Source: Kitasatospora cheerisanensis KCTC 2395
Lineage (GTDB): Bacteria; Actinomycetota; Actinomycetes; Streptomycetales; Streptomycetaceae
Length of the DNA stretch: 64,000 bases
NCBI RefSeq assembly: GCF_000696185.1
Contig: NZ_KK853997.1
Location: 1,173,695 to 1,237,694, forward strand
Direction of reading: 5' to 3'
The translations under genes were made by a program, and so were the position numbers. The notes under the pieces were generated by a model. The model searched no databases. It was not told where the DNA came from and worked only from the letters and a program-made list of their open reading frames with translations. Positions 51,160 to 59,666 of this stretch are shown one piece after another (the stretch's first letter is position 1; the number at the start of each line of letters is the position of its first letter).

Positions 51160-52812
51160 ATGTCCCTCAACCGCCACTTCAACCGGGGCCGCGACCTCGC
51201 CCGCACGGCCGGCGACCACGCCGCCGACGTGTTCGCGCCGCTGACGCTGATCGGCCGCGGCCTGCGCCGCCACGCCGACTGGGCCAGGGGCCGCTGGACG
51301 GCCCTGCCGAAGGAGCGGCGCGGCCCGACCCTGCTGGTCGGCGCGGCCACCACGGTCGGCATCTTCCTGCTGCCGCACGGCCCGCTGCTGGCGATCGTCG
51401 CCCTGGTCGCCTCGGCCGCCTGGGTCGGCCGCAGCCCCAAGTCCGCGCCCGAGCCGGAGCCGGACCTCGCCGACGTCAAGCTGACCGCGCTGTACGCGGC
51501 GCTCACCCCGTACTTCGGCGGCTTCGACGACCCGTTCGCGCTGTACCGGATGGACGGCGAGTGGCGGGCGGCGTTCTCCGGCTGGGAGTTCGACGCGGAC
51601 GGGCGGCTCGCCACCCTGGAGATCTCCTACCCGGCGTACTTCACCGACACCGAGCCGGCCGCCCGGGCCCGGATCGAGCAGGTGGTGCAGGGCAAGGCGG
51701 GCCGCTCCCGGGAGTACCGCTTCGACTGGGACGAGGAGATCAACCGGCTGCGGGTGAGCGCGCTCGCCCCGCTGCCCGCCGACATCGTGGCGCAGCGTTT
51801 CGTCACCGCGCCGGGCGAGATCGTGCTCGGCTTCACCGACGGCGAGGGCAGCCACCGCACCATCCCGGTCGAGCAGGGCGGGGTGACCGAGCAGCAGCCG
51901 CCGGTGGTGTGGCGGGTCGGCCCGCGCTCCGCCGAGCCGCACCTGCTGGCGCTGGGCGCGGCCGGGTACGGGACGTCGACGCTGCTGCGTTCGATCGCGC
52001 TGCAGGCGCTGCCCCACGGCGACCTGGTGGTGGTGGACGGGGCGAGCACCGGCGAGCACGCCTGCCTGGTGAACCGGCCGGGCGTGTACACCGTGGAGAC
52101 CAGCCTGCACGGGGCGCTGGCCGCGCTGGAGTGGGTGGCGAAGGAGACCGAGCGCCGGCTGATCGCGCTGAACTCGGCCCGCCACCACGGGGTGGCCGCG
52201 CCGGCGGACGTCACCCGGCCGCTGTGGATCCTGCTCGACCACCTCACCGAGCTGTCCGAGCTCGCCCACGCCGAGGACCGCACCGACCCGCAGGCGCTGC
52301 TGGAGGTGCCGCTGCGGCACGGCCGGGCGGCGCGCGTCACGGTGGTGTTCGTCGACGACCTGGAGGCCCGCGACCGGATCTCCCCCACCGTGCACACCTG
52401 CACCCGGGCCCGGGTGGTGCTCGGCCCGGTCACCGCCGACTCCGGTTCGGCGGGGCTCGGCGTCCCGCTGGACATCGCGCCCGCCGCGCACACCCCGCCC
52501 GGCCGCGGCTACGCCCGGATCGGCACGGCCGCCCCGGTCCGGGTCCAGGTCCCGGTGACGGTCGACCCGCTGGACGAGGACGCGGCGCCCGCGCTGCGCG
52601 AGGCCGTGATCGCGCTGCTGCCGCACCGCGACACCCGCACCGAGGCGCCCGCGCCGGTCGACGCGGTGGACGCGGCCGTCGCGGCCGGGGCGGTCGACCC
52701 GGTGGACGCCGTCGGGGCCCTCGCCCCGGAGCCGGTGGCCGCCGAGGCGGAGCCGGCCCAGGTCGAGCTGTCCAAGGACGTCGCCTCCGCCCAGCCCCGG
52801 CCGGCCTGGTGA
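51160..52812 (+). CDS. FtsK/SpoIIIE-like protein with degenerate Walker motifs
   Basis: 550 residues from ATG 51160. The N-terminal part has two hydrophobic stretches (GPTLLVGAATTVGIFLLPHGPLLAIVALVASAAWVG). The C-terminal half is FtsK-like (residues about 255-480): GAAGYGTSTLLRSIAL is the Walker A position, where Thr272 replaces the catalytic Lys; WILLDHLTELSEL is Walker B, where His361 stands in place of the usual Glu after Asp360. The tail is acidic and Pro/Ala-rich. These changes mean ATP hydrolysis is doubtful, so it may be a structural or pseudo-translocase. The small hydrophobic gene upstream and the AT-rich repeat region suggest a common transcript. Confidence 0.82.
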   Translation: MSLNRHFNRGRDLARTAGDHAADVFAPLTLIGRGLRRHADWARGRWTALPKERRGPTLLVGAATTVGIFLLPHGPLLAIVALVASAAWVGRSPKSAPEPEPDLADVKLTALYAALTPYFGGFDDPFALYRMDGEWRAAFSGWEFDADGRLATLEISYPAYFTDTEPAARARIEQVVQGKAGRSREYRFDWDEEINRLRVSALAPLPADIVAQRFVTAPGEIVLGFTDGEGSHRTIPVEQGGVTEQQPPVVWRVGPRSAEPHLLALGAAGYGTSTLLRSIALQALPHGDLVVVDGASTGEHACLVNRPGVYTVETSLHGALAALEWVAKETERRLIALNSARHHGVAAPADVTRPLWILLDHLTELSELAHAEDRTDPQALLEVPLRHGRAARVTVVFVDDLEARDRISPTVHTCTRARVVLGPVTADSGSAGLGVPLDIAPAAHTPPGRGYARIGTAAPVRVQVPVTVDPLDEDAAPALREAVIALLPHRDTRTEAPAPVDAVDAAVAAGAVDPVDAVGALAPEPVAAEAEPAQVELSKDVASAQPRPAW

Positions 52813-52857
52813 CGGGGATCGCACCCGCCCCATCCCGCCGACCAGAAGTGAACAAAA

Positions 52858-52895
52858 TGTGACACGCCGGGTGATATCACCGCTCAGATGTGACA
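52858..52895. promoter_or_regulatory. TGTGACA repeats flanking GGTGATATCACC
   Basis: Two TGTGACA copies (52858-52864 and 52889-52895, 31 bp apart) bracket a perfect 12-bp palindrome (52870-52881). The group lies between the FtsK-like stop and the rbpA sigma-R promoter, and TGTGAC is the complement of the GTCACA-like core ahead of 50834. Confidence 0.45.
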
Positions 52896-52954
52896 AATCG
52901 GGCGACCATGGGTACAAACAGGGGCGGCACGACAGGCGACGTATGTCCCGGACG

Positions 52955-52980
52955 GGAATCTTCGTCGGAGGTCGAGCGTT
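52955..52980 (+). promoter_or_regulatory. Sigma-R-type promoter of rbpA (GGAAT-N18-GTT)
   Basis: GGAAT (52955-52959), 18 bases, then GTT (52978-52980) matches the streptomycete sigma-R consensus exactly and lies 65 bp upstream of the rbpA start. Control of rbpA by the thiol-oxidative-stress sigma factor is known in Streptomyces. Confidence 0.85.
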
Positions 52981-53044
52981 GGACCCATCGACGAAGAACA
53001 GCGACCACTAGTCCTGTGGGCAAGAAGCCCGGGAGGCACGATTC

Positions 53045-53419
53045 ATGAGCGAGCGAGCTCTCCGCGGCACGCGACTCGGGGCGACCAGCTACGAGACCGA
53101 CCGCGGCATTGATCTGGCACCGCGCCAGACCGTCGAGTACGCATGTCAGAACGGACACCGTTTCGAGGTCCCGTTCTCGGTCGAGGCGGAAATCCCCATG
53201 GTGTGGGAATGCCGTTTCTGCGGCCAGGAGGCCGCGCTCCTCGACGGTGAGGAGCCCGAGGAGAAGAAGACCAAGCCCACCCGCACCCACTGGGACATGC
53301 TGATGGAGCGCCGGACCCGTGAGGAACTGGAGGAGGTCCTGGCCGAGCGCCTGGCCGTTCTCCGCTCCGGCGGGATGAACCTGGCGGTCCACCCGCGCGA
53401 TTCCCGCAAGTCCGCCTGA
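53045..53419 (+). CDS. rbpA: RNA polymerase-binding protein RbpA
   Basis: 124 residues from ATG 53045. Cys34, His38, Cys56 and Cys59 form the structural zinc site (EYACQNGHRF and WECRFCGQE). The N-terminal tail, core, basic linker (EEKKTKPTRTHWDML) and sigma-interaction helix (MERRTREELEEVLAERL) are all present in the order seen in RbpA. It binds RNA polymerase and the principal sigma factor and stabilises the open complex; in actinobacteria it also helps keep transcription going under stress and rifampicin. The sigma-R promoter upstream and two strong terminators downstream fit a single-gene transcript. Confidence 0.98.
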   Translation: MSERALRGTRLGATSYETDRGIDLAPRQTVEYACQNGHRFEVPFSVEAEIPMVWECRFCGQEAALLDGEEPEEKKTKPTRTHWDMLMERRTREELEEVLAERLAVLRSGGMNLAVHPRDSRKSA

Positions 53420-53458
53420 CGGACCGAAGGACCGACGGGCGGAAACCCCGCACCACTG

Positions 53459-53491
53459 CCGAAGGGCCCCGGAAGTTCCGGGGCCCTTCGG
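53459..53491 (+). terminator. Terminator of rbpA
   Basis: A 16-bp perfect inverted repeat, CCGAAGGGCCCCGGAA (53459-53474) with 53476-53491, lies 40 bp after the rbpA stop. Confidence 0.85.
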
Positions 53492-53523
53492 CTGCCCGCG
53501 TGCGGTACCGCTGAACGGAAGGA

Positions 53524-53567
53524 GAAGAGGAAAGGGGACGGCCGCCGGGCCGTCCCCTTTCCTCTTC
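53524..53567. terminator. Terminator between rbpA and fxsA
   Basis: A 20-bp stem (53524-53543 with 53548-53567) around GCCG, flanked by A/T-rich ends, should end fxsA transcripts on the minus strand and act as a second stop for rbpA. Confidence 0.85.
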
Positions 53568-53605
53568 CTACTGTCTGTCAGGCGTCGTGCCCCGCCCGGC
53601 CCCGG

Positions 53606-54193
53606 TCAGGGAGCGATCGGCGGGCGGTACTCGGTGTCCGGCCCGCTCGGGCGGGTCGGCGGGTCGACGACCTCGCCCTGGACGACCTTGCCGTCGGGGC
53701 GGTGGATGCGCAGCTGCTCCTGCAGGCGCATCGCGTCCGCGAAGCGGTCGGCGCCGACGGGGGCGGTGGAGCGCAGCACCGAGCCGGTGATCCGGCGGCC
53801 GGCGGCGCGCCACAGGGCGCGGGTCGGCGGGATCAGCAGGGTGGCGGCCAGCAGGTCCGACAGGAAGCCCGGCAGGATCAGCAGCACGCCGGCGAGCACC
53901 GTCATCGAGGTGCCGGTCTGCGGCTGCGCGGACTGCGGGTCCTTGGACAGTTCGACGGCGGCGCGGAACGCCCGGGCGCCGGCCCGCTTGATCACGGTGC
54001 CGCCCAGGAACACTCCGGCCAGCAGCAGCACCAGGGTCAGGAACCAGCCCACCCAGCCGGCCACCACCGTGACCAGCCAGATCTCCAGCACCAGCCAGGC
54101 GGCGATCAGCAGCGGCACGGCCCGGGCGATTCGCCCGCGACGGGCCTGGGGGGCCGGGGTTGCTTGCTGGGACACGGTACGGATCCACTCCAT
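53606..54193 (-). CDS. fxsA: FxsA family membrane protein
   Basis: 195 residues from ATG 54193 (a GTG at 54175 is a second choice). Four hydrophobic helices are visible: AVPLLIAAWLVLEIWLVTVVAGWVGWFLTLVLLLAGVFLG, then VLAGVLLILPGFLSDLLAATLLIPPTR, with the conserved LPGFLSD box of FxsA. The family is a cytoplasmic membrane protein of unknown biochemical role; in enterobacteria it is linked to resistance to phage exclusion. The C-terminal 60 residues are soluble. It lies between convergent rbpA and the Lnt gene. Confidence 0.93.
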   Translation of the reverse strand: MEWIRTVSQQATPAPQARRGRIARAVPLLIAAWLVLEIWLVTVVAGWVGWFLTLVLLLAGVFLGGTVIKRAGARAFRAAVELSKDPQSAQPQTGTSMTVLAGVLLILPGFLSDLLAATLLIPPTRALWRAAGRRITGSVLRSTAPVGADRFADAMRLQEQLRIHRPDGKVVQGEVVDPPTRPSGPDTEYRPPIAP

Positions 54194-54315
54194 CGCGGTG
54201 CTCTCAGCGGCGGCCGGCGGCTCCGGCCGCGTTCACGGCACCACCCTGCACAACGGCCCGCCGCGCCCGCGTGTTCCGCCGCCCGCGCGCGGACCGGCCG
54301 GCACCGGGTACGACG

Positions 54316-54355
54316 GGGCCCCGGACCGCCGCCGTCGGGTGGCGGTCCGGGGCCC
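54316..54355 (-). terminator. Terminator downstream of lnt
   Basis: GGGCCCCGGACCGCC (54316-54330) pairs with 54341-54355 around GCCGTCGGGT, 12 bp beyond the lnt stop. Confidence 0.8.
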
Positions 54356-54367
54356 GGTGCTGCCGTG

Positions 54368-55972
54368 TCAGGAGCGCTTCGCCGCCCGGCGGCGCTGCCA
54401 CCCGGCCGCGGCGGCGACGCCGCAGGCCAGCAGGCCGCCGAGGGCGAGCACCCACTCGGGCCCGGCGCCGACCTTGTCGGCGACGGTCTGGCTGTCGCGC
54501 AGCGGCACCACGGCGTTCAGCACTTCCTGGTCGAGCTCCTCGGTGCGCTGCTGCACCTCGCCGTCGGGGGTGATGACGGCGCTGACGCCGCTGGTCGCGG
54601 CGATCAGCACGGCGCGGCCGTGCTCGACGGCGCGCAGCCGGGACATCGCGAGCTGCTGCTCGGTCTGGCCGGTGCGGTTGTAGGTGGCGTTGTTGGTCTG
54701 CACGACCAGCACCCGGCCGCCCTGGTTGACGGTGTCGCGGACGATCTCGTCGTAGGCGACCTCGAAGCAGATGACGTCGCCGATCCGGGCCGGGCCGAGG
54801 TGCATGACGCCGCTGCCGGTGCCGGGGTAGAAGTCCCGGGCGACCCGCTGCAGGCGGGTGATCACCTTGGAGAGTTCGGAGCGGAACGGCACGTACTCGC
54901 CGAACGGCACGGGGTGCTGCTTGGTGTAGGACTCGCCGGGGCCGGAGCTCGGGTCCCAGACGATGCCCTCGTTGCGGACGTGCTGCTGGTCGGGGCCGTC
55001 GACCAGGGCGCCGACCAGGGTGGGGACGCCGATCGCCTTGACGGCCTGGTCGATCCGGGCGTAGGCGGCGGGGTCGGTGAACGGGTCCAGGTCGGAGGCG
55101 TTCTCCGGCCAGATCACCACGTCGGGCTTGGGCGTCCGGCCGGCGGCGACGTCGGCGGCGAGCCGTTCGGTGGTGCCGGCGTGGTTGTTCAGCACCAGCA
55201 TCGGCCGGCCGAGGAAGTCCATGCCGGGGCGGTCCACGTTGCCCTGGACGATCGCCACCCGGACGGTGTCGGCGGCCGTGGTCGGCACCGGCACCGCGTA
55301 GCCGATCAGCACCAGCGCGACGGCCGTCAGGCCGCCCGCGACGGTGCGCCAGGGCAGGACGGCGGTGCCGGCCCGGCGGGCCCGCAGCACGCACAGCGGC
55401 GCCCAGGCCAGCAGGGTGCCGCAGGCCGCCACGGCGAAGGTCACCAGCGGGGCGCCGCCGAGCGCGGCGAGCGGCGTGAACGGGCTGGCGGTGTTGGCGA
55501 ACGCCAGCCGGCCCCACGGGAAGCCGCCGAACGGCAGCCGGTCGCGCGCCCACTCCTGGGTGACCCAGAGCATCGCGGCCCACAGCGGCCAGCCGCGCAG
55601 CTTGGAGGTGAGCGCCAGGCCGGCGCCCATCAGCGCGAGGAACAGCGCCTCGATGGCGGAGAGCCCGACCACGCCGTCCCAGCCGACCACGCGCAGCCAG
55701 GACAGCAGCACCACGAAGAACGGCACCCCGAACACGAAGCCCAGCCAGGCGCCGTGCCGGGCCCGCCGGCCCCGGGTCAGCAGCGTCAGCGCCGCCACCC
55801 CGAGGATCGACAGCGGCCACACGTCGTACGGCGGGAACGCGAAGGCCATCACCGTCCCGGCCAGCGCGGCCAGCCCGGTGCGGGCCCACCACGCGCCGCG
55901 GCCGCGGCGCTCCGGCGCCTCGTCCGGCTTCCCCTCGGCCACCGGGCGCTCCTGCGAAACGGGCAGTGCCAC
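54368..55972 (-). CDS. lnt: Apolipoprotein N-acyltransferase
   Basis: 534 residues from ATG 55972. An N-terminal set of six or so TM helices (about 30-230) is followed by the CN-hydrolase domain (about 235-500). The nitrilase-type catalytic triad is visible: Glu290 in VIWPENAS, Lys351 in YTKQHPVPFGEYVP, and Cys402 in DVICFEVAYDE. A final TM helix is in ALGGLLACGVAAAAG. It should N-acylate the Cys of apolipoproteins at the outer membrane face. In Streptomyces and mycobacteria the Ppm1 mannosyltransferase is often adjacent or fused; here FxsA and rbpA follow instead. Confidence 0.95.
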   Translation of the reverse strand: MALPVSQERPVAEGKPDEAPERRGRGAWWARTGLAALAGTVMAFAFPPYDVWPLSILGVAALTLLTRGRRARHGAWLGFVFGVPFFVVLLSWLRVVGWDGVVGLSAIEALFLALMGAGLALTSKLRGWPLWAAMLWVTQEWARDRLPFGGFPWGRLAFANTASPFTPLAALGGAPLVTFAVAACGTLLAWAPLCVLRARRAGTAVLPWRTVAGGLTAVALVLIGYAVPVPTTAADTVRVAIVQGNVDRPGMDFLGRPMLVLNNHAGTTERLAADVAAGRTPKPDVVIWPENASDLDPFTDPAAYARIDQAVKAIGVPTLVGALVDGPDQQHVRNEGIVWDPSSGPGESYTKQHPVPFGEYVPFRSELSKVITRLQRVARDFYPGTGSGVMHLGPARIGDVICFEVAYDEIVRDTVNQGGRVLVVQTNNATYNRTGQTEQQLAMSRLRAVEHGRAVLIAATSGVSAVITPDGEVQQRTEELDQEVLNAVVPLRDSQTVADKVGAGPEWVLALGGLLACGVAAAAGWQRRRAAKRS

Positions 55973-56018
55973 CTGCGCACCACCTCTCTACCTCGTACGA
56001 CGTCCCCCGAAAGGTACC

Positions 56019-57655
56019 TCACTCGCCGGGGCGGTCCGCCGGGTCCCGGTGGGTGTGGACGGTCCGGCCGCGGACCACGGTGCGCAGGCAGGTGGGGAGG
56101 GGTTCGCCGGGGGTGAGGTCGGGCAGGCCGGGGGTGCCGGAGCGGGGGTCGGTGGACCAGTCGGCGATGCGGGTGTCGGGGGCCTGGACGACCAGGTCGG
56201 TGGTGGCCCAGATCGCGTAGGAGGCGACCGCGCCGGGCACCAGGACGCCGTCCTGGTCGTGGCCGAGGGCGCGGTGGCCGCCGCGGGTGTGGGCGGTGAA
56301 CGCGGCGCGGACCGAGATGCGGTGCTCGGGGGTGCGGTGGAAGGCGGCGGCGCGGACGGCGCCCCACGGGTCGAGCGGGGTGACGGGCGCGTCGGAGCCG
56401 AAGGCCAGCGGGACGCCGGCCCGCAGCATCGCGGCGAACGGGTTGAGCTGCGCGGCGCGTTCGGCACCGAGGCGTTCGACGTACATGCCGTCGGGTCCGC
56501 CCAGGCGGCGTCGAAGGCGGGCTGCACGGAGGCGGTCAGGCCGAGTTCGGCGAACGCGGCGATGGTCTCGGGGGTGAGGGCCTCGGCGTGCTCGACGCGG
56601 TGCCGCATCGCCTTGACGGGTTCGGCGCCGAGCTTGTCGGCGGCGGCGCGGACGCCGTCCAGGACGGCGCCGATCGCGGCGTCGCCGATGGCGTGGAACC
56701 CGGCCTGCAGGCCGGCCTCGGTGCAGGCGACGACGTGCTCGGCGATCTGATCGGCCGTCAGGTAGGCGACGCCGGTGTGGTCGGTGTCGGCGTAGGGGTC
56801 GTGCAGGCAGGCGGTGTGCGAGCCGAGCGCGCCGTCGACGAACAGGTCGCCGCCGGCGCCGACCGCGCCGAGGCGCTTCGCGGTCTCCACGCCCTGCGCG
56901 CCGAGTTCGCCCCAGTAGCCGAAGACCTCGGGGCCTTCGGTCTCGGCGGCGAGGGCGAGCAGCGCGGCGAGGTCCTCGGCGGAGGAGATGTCGGGGCCGG
57001 CGCACTCGTGCAGCGCGCCGATGCCGAGTTCGGCGGCCCGGCGCAGGGTGGCGTGCTGGGCGTCGCGTCGCTGGGCGGGGGTGAGGTGGGCGAGCGCGGC
57101 GCGGCGGACGGCGTGGTGGGCGTCCTGGGTGAGCGGGCCGTCGGCGGAGTAACCGGCGCGGTCGGCGAGCGCCGGGACGAGGGCGCGCAGGGCGCTGGTG
57201 GCGAGGCCGGAGTGGACGTCGGTGCGGGAGAGGTAGAGGGCGGCCCCGCCGGCGGCGGCGTCGAGTTCGGCGAGCGAGGGGGCGCGGTGCTCGGGCCAGC
57301 GGGTCTGGTCCCAGCCGTGGCCGAGCAGGATGCCCTCGGTCGGGCCGGCGGCGGTGAAGGCGGTGACGGCGGCGAGCGCGTCGGCGAGCGAGGCGCTGTC
57401 GGTGAGGTCGAGGCCGGTGAGGGCGAGGCCGGTGGAGGTGGCGTGCACGTGGGCGTCGACGAACGCGGGGGTGACCAGGGCGCCGTCCAGTTCGACGATC
57501 TCGTCGGCGACGTCGGCGTAGGCCTCGGCGGCTCCGTCGCTGCCGACCCAGGCGATGTGTTCGCCCTCGACCAGCATGGCGGTGGCGAAGGGGTCGGCGG
57601 GGCTGTAGACGTTGCCGCCGCGCAGCAGGACGGTCCGGTCGGTGCGTTCGGTCAT
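56019..57655 (-). CDS. Amidohydrolase family 3 protein (single-base frameshift)
   Basis: About 545 residues with one base restored. ATG 57655. N-terminal DGALVTPAFVDAHVHATSTGLAL is the metal-binding H-x-H box; then LYLSRTDVHSG, GIGALHECAGPDIS, and LFVDGALGSHTACLH. The frame breaks at CCC (56500-56502): before it SVQPAFDAAW, and adding one base yields GGPDGMYVERLGAERA followed by the conserved FGSDAPVTPLDPW and GVLVPG to 56019. This is the YtcJ-like amidohydrolase 3 family, hydrolysing N-acyl or amide bonds with a bound metal. The upstream neighbour on the same strand is the Lrp regulator (31 bp). Confidence 0.9.
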
Positions 57656-57686
57656 GGCGTCCAGTCTCGCACCACGAACACCGGGG

Positions 57687-58127
57687 TCAGAGCTTCGGGG
57701 GGCGGGCCTCGTACGGGGTGGAGAGGACGACGGTGGTGCGGGTGGAGACGCCGGCCGCGGAGCGGATCCGGGCGAGCAGGTCCTCCAGGTCGCCGGGGCC
57801 GGGGACGCGGACCTTGAGGATGTAGTTCTCGTCGCCGGCGACGCTGTGGCAGGCCTCGATCTCGGGGAGGGCGACCAGGCGTTCGGGGGTGTCGTCGGGC
57901 GCGCTGGGGTCGAACGGCTTGACGGAGATGAACGCGGTGAGCGCCAGGTCGACCGCCTCCGGGTCGACGATGGCGGTGTAGCCGCGGATGACGCCGCGCT
58001 GTTCGAGCCGCCGCACCCGCTGGTGCACGGCCGAGGTGGACAGGCCGGTGGCCTTGCCCAGGTCGGTGTAGCTCATCCGTCCGTCCTGCAGCAGCAGCTG
58101 GACGATGCGCTGGTCGAGTTCCTCCAC
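57687..58127 (-). CDS. Lrp/AsnC family transcriptional regulator
   Basis: 146 residues from GTG 58127. N-terminal HTH (EELDQRIVQLLLQDGRMSYTDLGKATGLSTSAVHQRVRRLEQRGVIRGY) and C-terminal RAM effector domain (VALPEIEACHSVAGDENYILKVRVPGPGDLEDLL) are both present. It should bind an amino acid or related ligand and regulate amino-acid metabolism; it may control the downstream amidohydrolase gene, 31 bp away on the same strand. The divergent region of 207 bp leads to the gene at 58335. Confidence 0.95.
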   Translation of the reverse strand: MEELDQRIVQLLLQDGRMSYTDLGKATGLSTSAVHQRVRRLEQRGVIRGYTAIVDPEAVDLALTAFISVKPFDPSAPDDTPERLVALPEIEACHSVAGDENYILKVRVPGPGDLEDLLARIRSAAGVSTRTTVVLSTPYEARPPKL

Positions 58128-58334
58128 AAGTCGTCAACCTACTCGATGACGGCGGGGCTGTGCAGACAGCTCACTGGGGGCGCATCCGGGGGGCACATGC
58201 CAATGGAATGTGGCGAGGAACACACGCGGTGCATCACCGTGCGCCCGAGTGCAGGGTTATGACGTGTCGTCAGGGGGAAGTGCTGCTGGTGGCCCGGACA
58301 ACGAGTGACTCCGGCCCGATCCGAGGGGGATCAG

Positions 58335-58736
58335 ATGCCTTCCACCGACCAGCGTCCCGACGTCGAGGACGAACCCGGCGCGCTCGAGCCGTCCCTGGGG
58401 ACGGACCCGGGCGCGGCCGACAGTTGGGAGATCGTCCGGGTGCACTGCCCGGCCTGTGACCGCCCGATCGCGCTGATCGGGGACGAGGAGCGGCTGCCGC
58501 AGCACGCGGTGCTGCCGTCCGCGTGGAACCCCTTCCAGTCCGCGATCTGCCGGGGCACCGGCGCGCCGACCGCCGACCTGCCGGAGTGCGTGGAGCAGCC
58601 GGAGCAGGACGGCCTGGACAACCTGGTGGCGCTGCCGACGGCGCTGGACTGGCGCACCCAGCCGTTCTCGCACGCGGGCGCCCACCGCGCGGTGCGGGCA
58701 CTGCTGCCCGCGCAGCGCGACCGCCGGGCGGCCTGA
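58335..58736 (+). CDS. Hypothetical protein with Cys pair (zinc ribbon-like)
   Basis: 133 residues from ATG 58335 (GAGGGGGATCAG). It carries CPACDRPIALIGDEERLPQHAVLPSAWNPFQSAICRGTG: one CxxC and a later Cys and His that could make a partial zinc site. The N-terminal 30 residues are acidic and Pro-rich, and the C-terminus is basic. Proteins like this are widespread in streptomycetes and their function is unknown. It lies between the Lrp regulator (divergent) and the kinase gene. Confidence 0.8.
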   Translation: MPSTDQRPDVEDEPGALEPSLGTDPGAADSWEIVRVHCPACDRPIALIGDEERLPQHAVLPSAWNPFQSAICRGTGAPTADLPECVEQPEQDGLDNLVALPTALDWRTQPFSHAGAHRAVRALLPAQRDRRAA

Positions 58737-58810
58737 GCCGCACGTCCTGTCGAGGGCGCCGCGTTCCGGTGCCCTCCGGGTGCTCCGCCCGGTCCACGTA
58801 GGCTGGCCGG

Positions 58811-59434
58811 ATGACCGCTGCCTTCCCCGACCTGTCCGCGCTGTCCGCGGGCCTGCTCGCGCTGCCGCCTTCCCTGGGCCCGGTGCGGCTGGTCGCAGTG
58901 GACGGGCACGCCGGGTCCGGCAAGACCACGTTCGCGGGGCGGCTGGCGGCGGAACTGGGCGGAGCCCCGGTGGTGCACCTGGACGATCTGGCGACCCATC
59001 AGGAGCCGTTCGGCTGGGTGGGCCGGCTGCGCGAGCAGGTGCTGGCGCCGCTGTCCCGCGGCGAGCCGGCCCGGCACGGCGTGTACGACTGGACGGCGCG
59101 GGAGTTCCGCGGCGTCCGGCAGGTGCCGCCGGCGCCGGTGGTGCTGCTGGAGGGGGTGGGCGCGGGCCGGCGGGCGGTGCGTCCGGCGCTCGCGGCGCTG
59201 CTGTGGATGGAGCTGGACGCGGCGGCGGCGCGGGCCCGCGGGGAGCTGCGGGACGGTCCGGAACTGGCCGAGTTCTGGGCGGGTTGGGCGGCGGCGGAGC
59301 GGGCGCACTTCGCGGCCGATCCGAGCCGTCCGCACGCCTCGCTGCGGGTCGACGGGATCACCGGGCGGATCGCCGGGGACACCCTGAGTGAGCCGTTTGA
59401 ACCGGTCTTGACCTGCGACGTCGTCAGGATCTAA
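58811..59434 (+). CDS. Uridine kinase-like P-loop protein
   Basis: 207 residues from ATG 58811. The P-loop is intact: LVAVDGHAGSGKTTFAGRLAAEL, followed by VVHLDDLATHQEPFGWVG, YDWTAREF and PVVLLEGVGAGRRAVRPALAALLWME. This is the uridine kinase/phosphoribulokinase-like group (AAA_18/Udk) found in actinobacteria. It should phosphorylate a nucleoside or small molecule, but the acceptor is not known. A wobble hairpin (59480-59517) ends the transcript. Confidence 0.88.
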   Translation: MTAAFPDLSALSAGLLALPPSLGPVRLVAVDGHAGSGKTTFAGRLAAELGGAPVVHLDDLATHQEPFGWVGRLREQVLAPLSRGEPARHGVYDWTAREFRGVRQVPPAPVVLLEGVGAGRRAVRPALAALLWMELDAAAARARGELRDGPELAEFWAGWAAAERAHFAADPSRPHASLRVDGITGRIAGDTLSEPFEPVLTCDVVRI

Positions 59435-59479
59435 GTTCAGCCTGTCGCGGAAATCAGTTGAATCCGCAACCACAGACAC

Positions 59480-59517
59480 GGCGTCTCCGGCTTGTTCCCC
59501 CGTGAGCCGGAGGCGCC
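59480..59517 (+). terminator. Terminator after the kinase gene
   Basis: GGCGTCTCCGGC (59480-59491) pairs with GCCGGAGGCGCC (59506-59517) with one wobble pair and a 14-base loop, 45 bp after the stop. Confidence 0.75.
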
Positions 59518-59666
59518 GTTCCCCTTCCCGGCGGGGTCCGTTCAGCACCCCAACACCCGATCGTCTCGCGCCATTTGACCCGCGCGGCACCCTTACGGAT
59601 CAGCTCTGCGCCGGTACCATGCCCGCAGGCGCGTATCAGCGCCCCGAGGTCTGGCGGGGGGCGTCA

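Noticed and set aside
50834..52812. Integrated conjugative element
   Set aside because: SpdD-like and FtsK-like genes recall plasmid transfer genes, but no integrase, att site or replication gene is seen and the FtsK motifs are degenerate.
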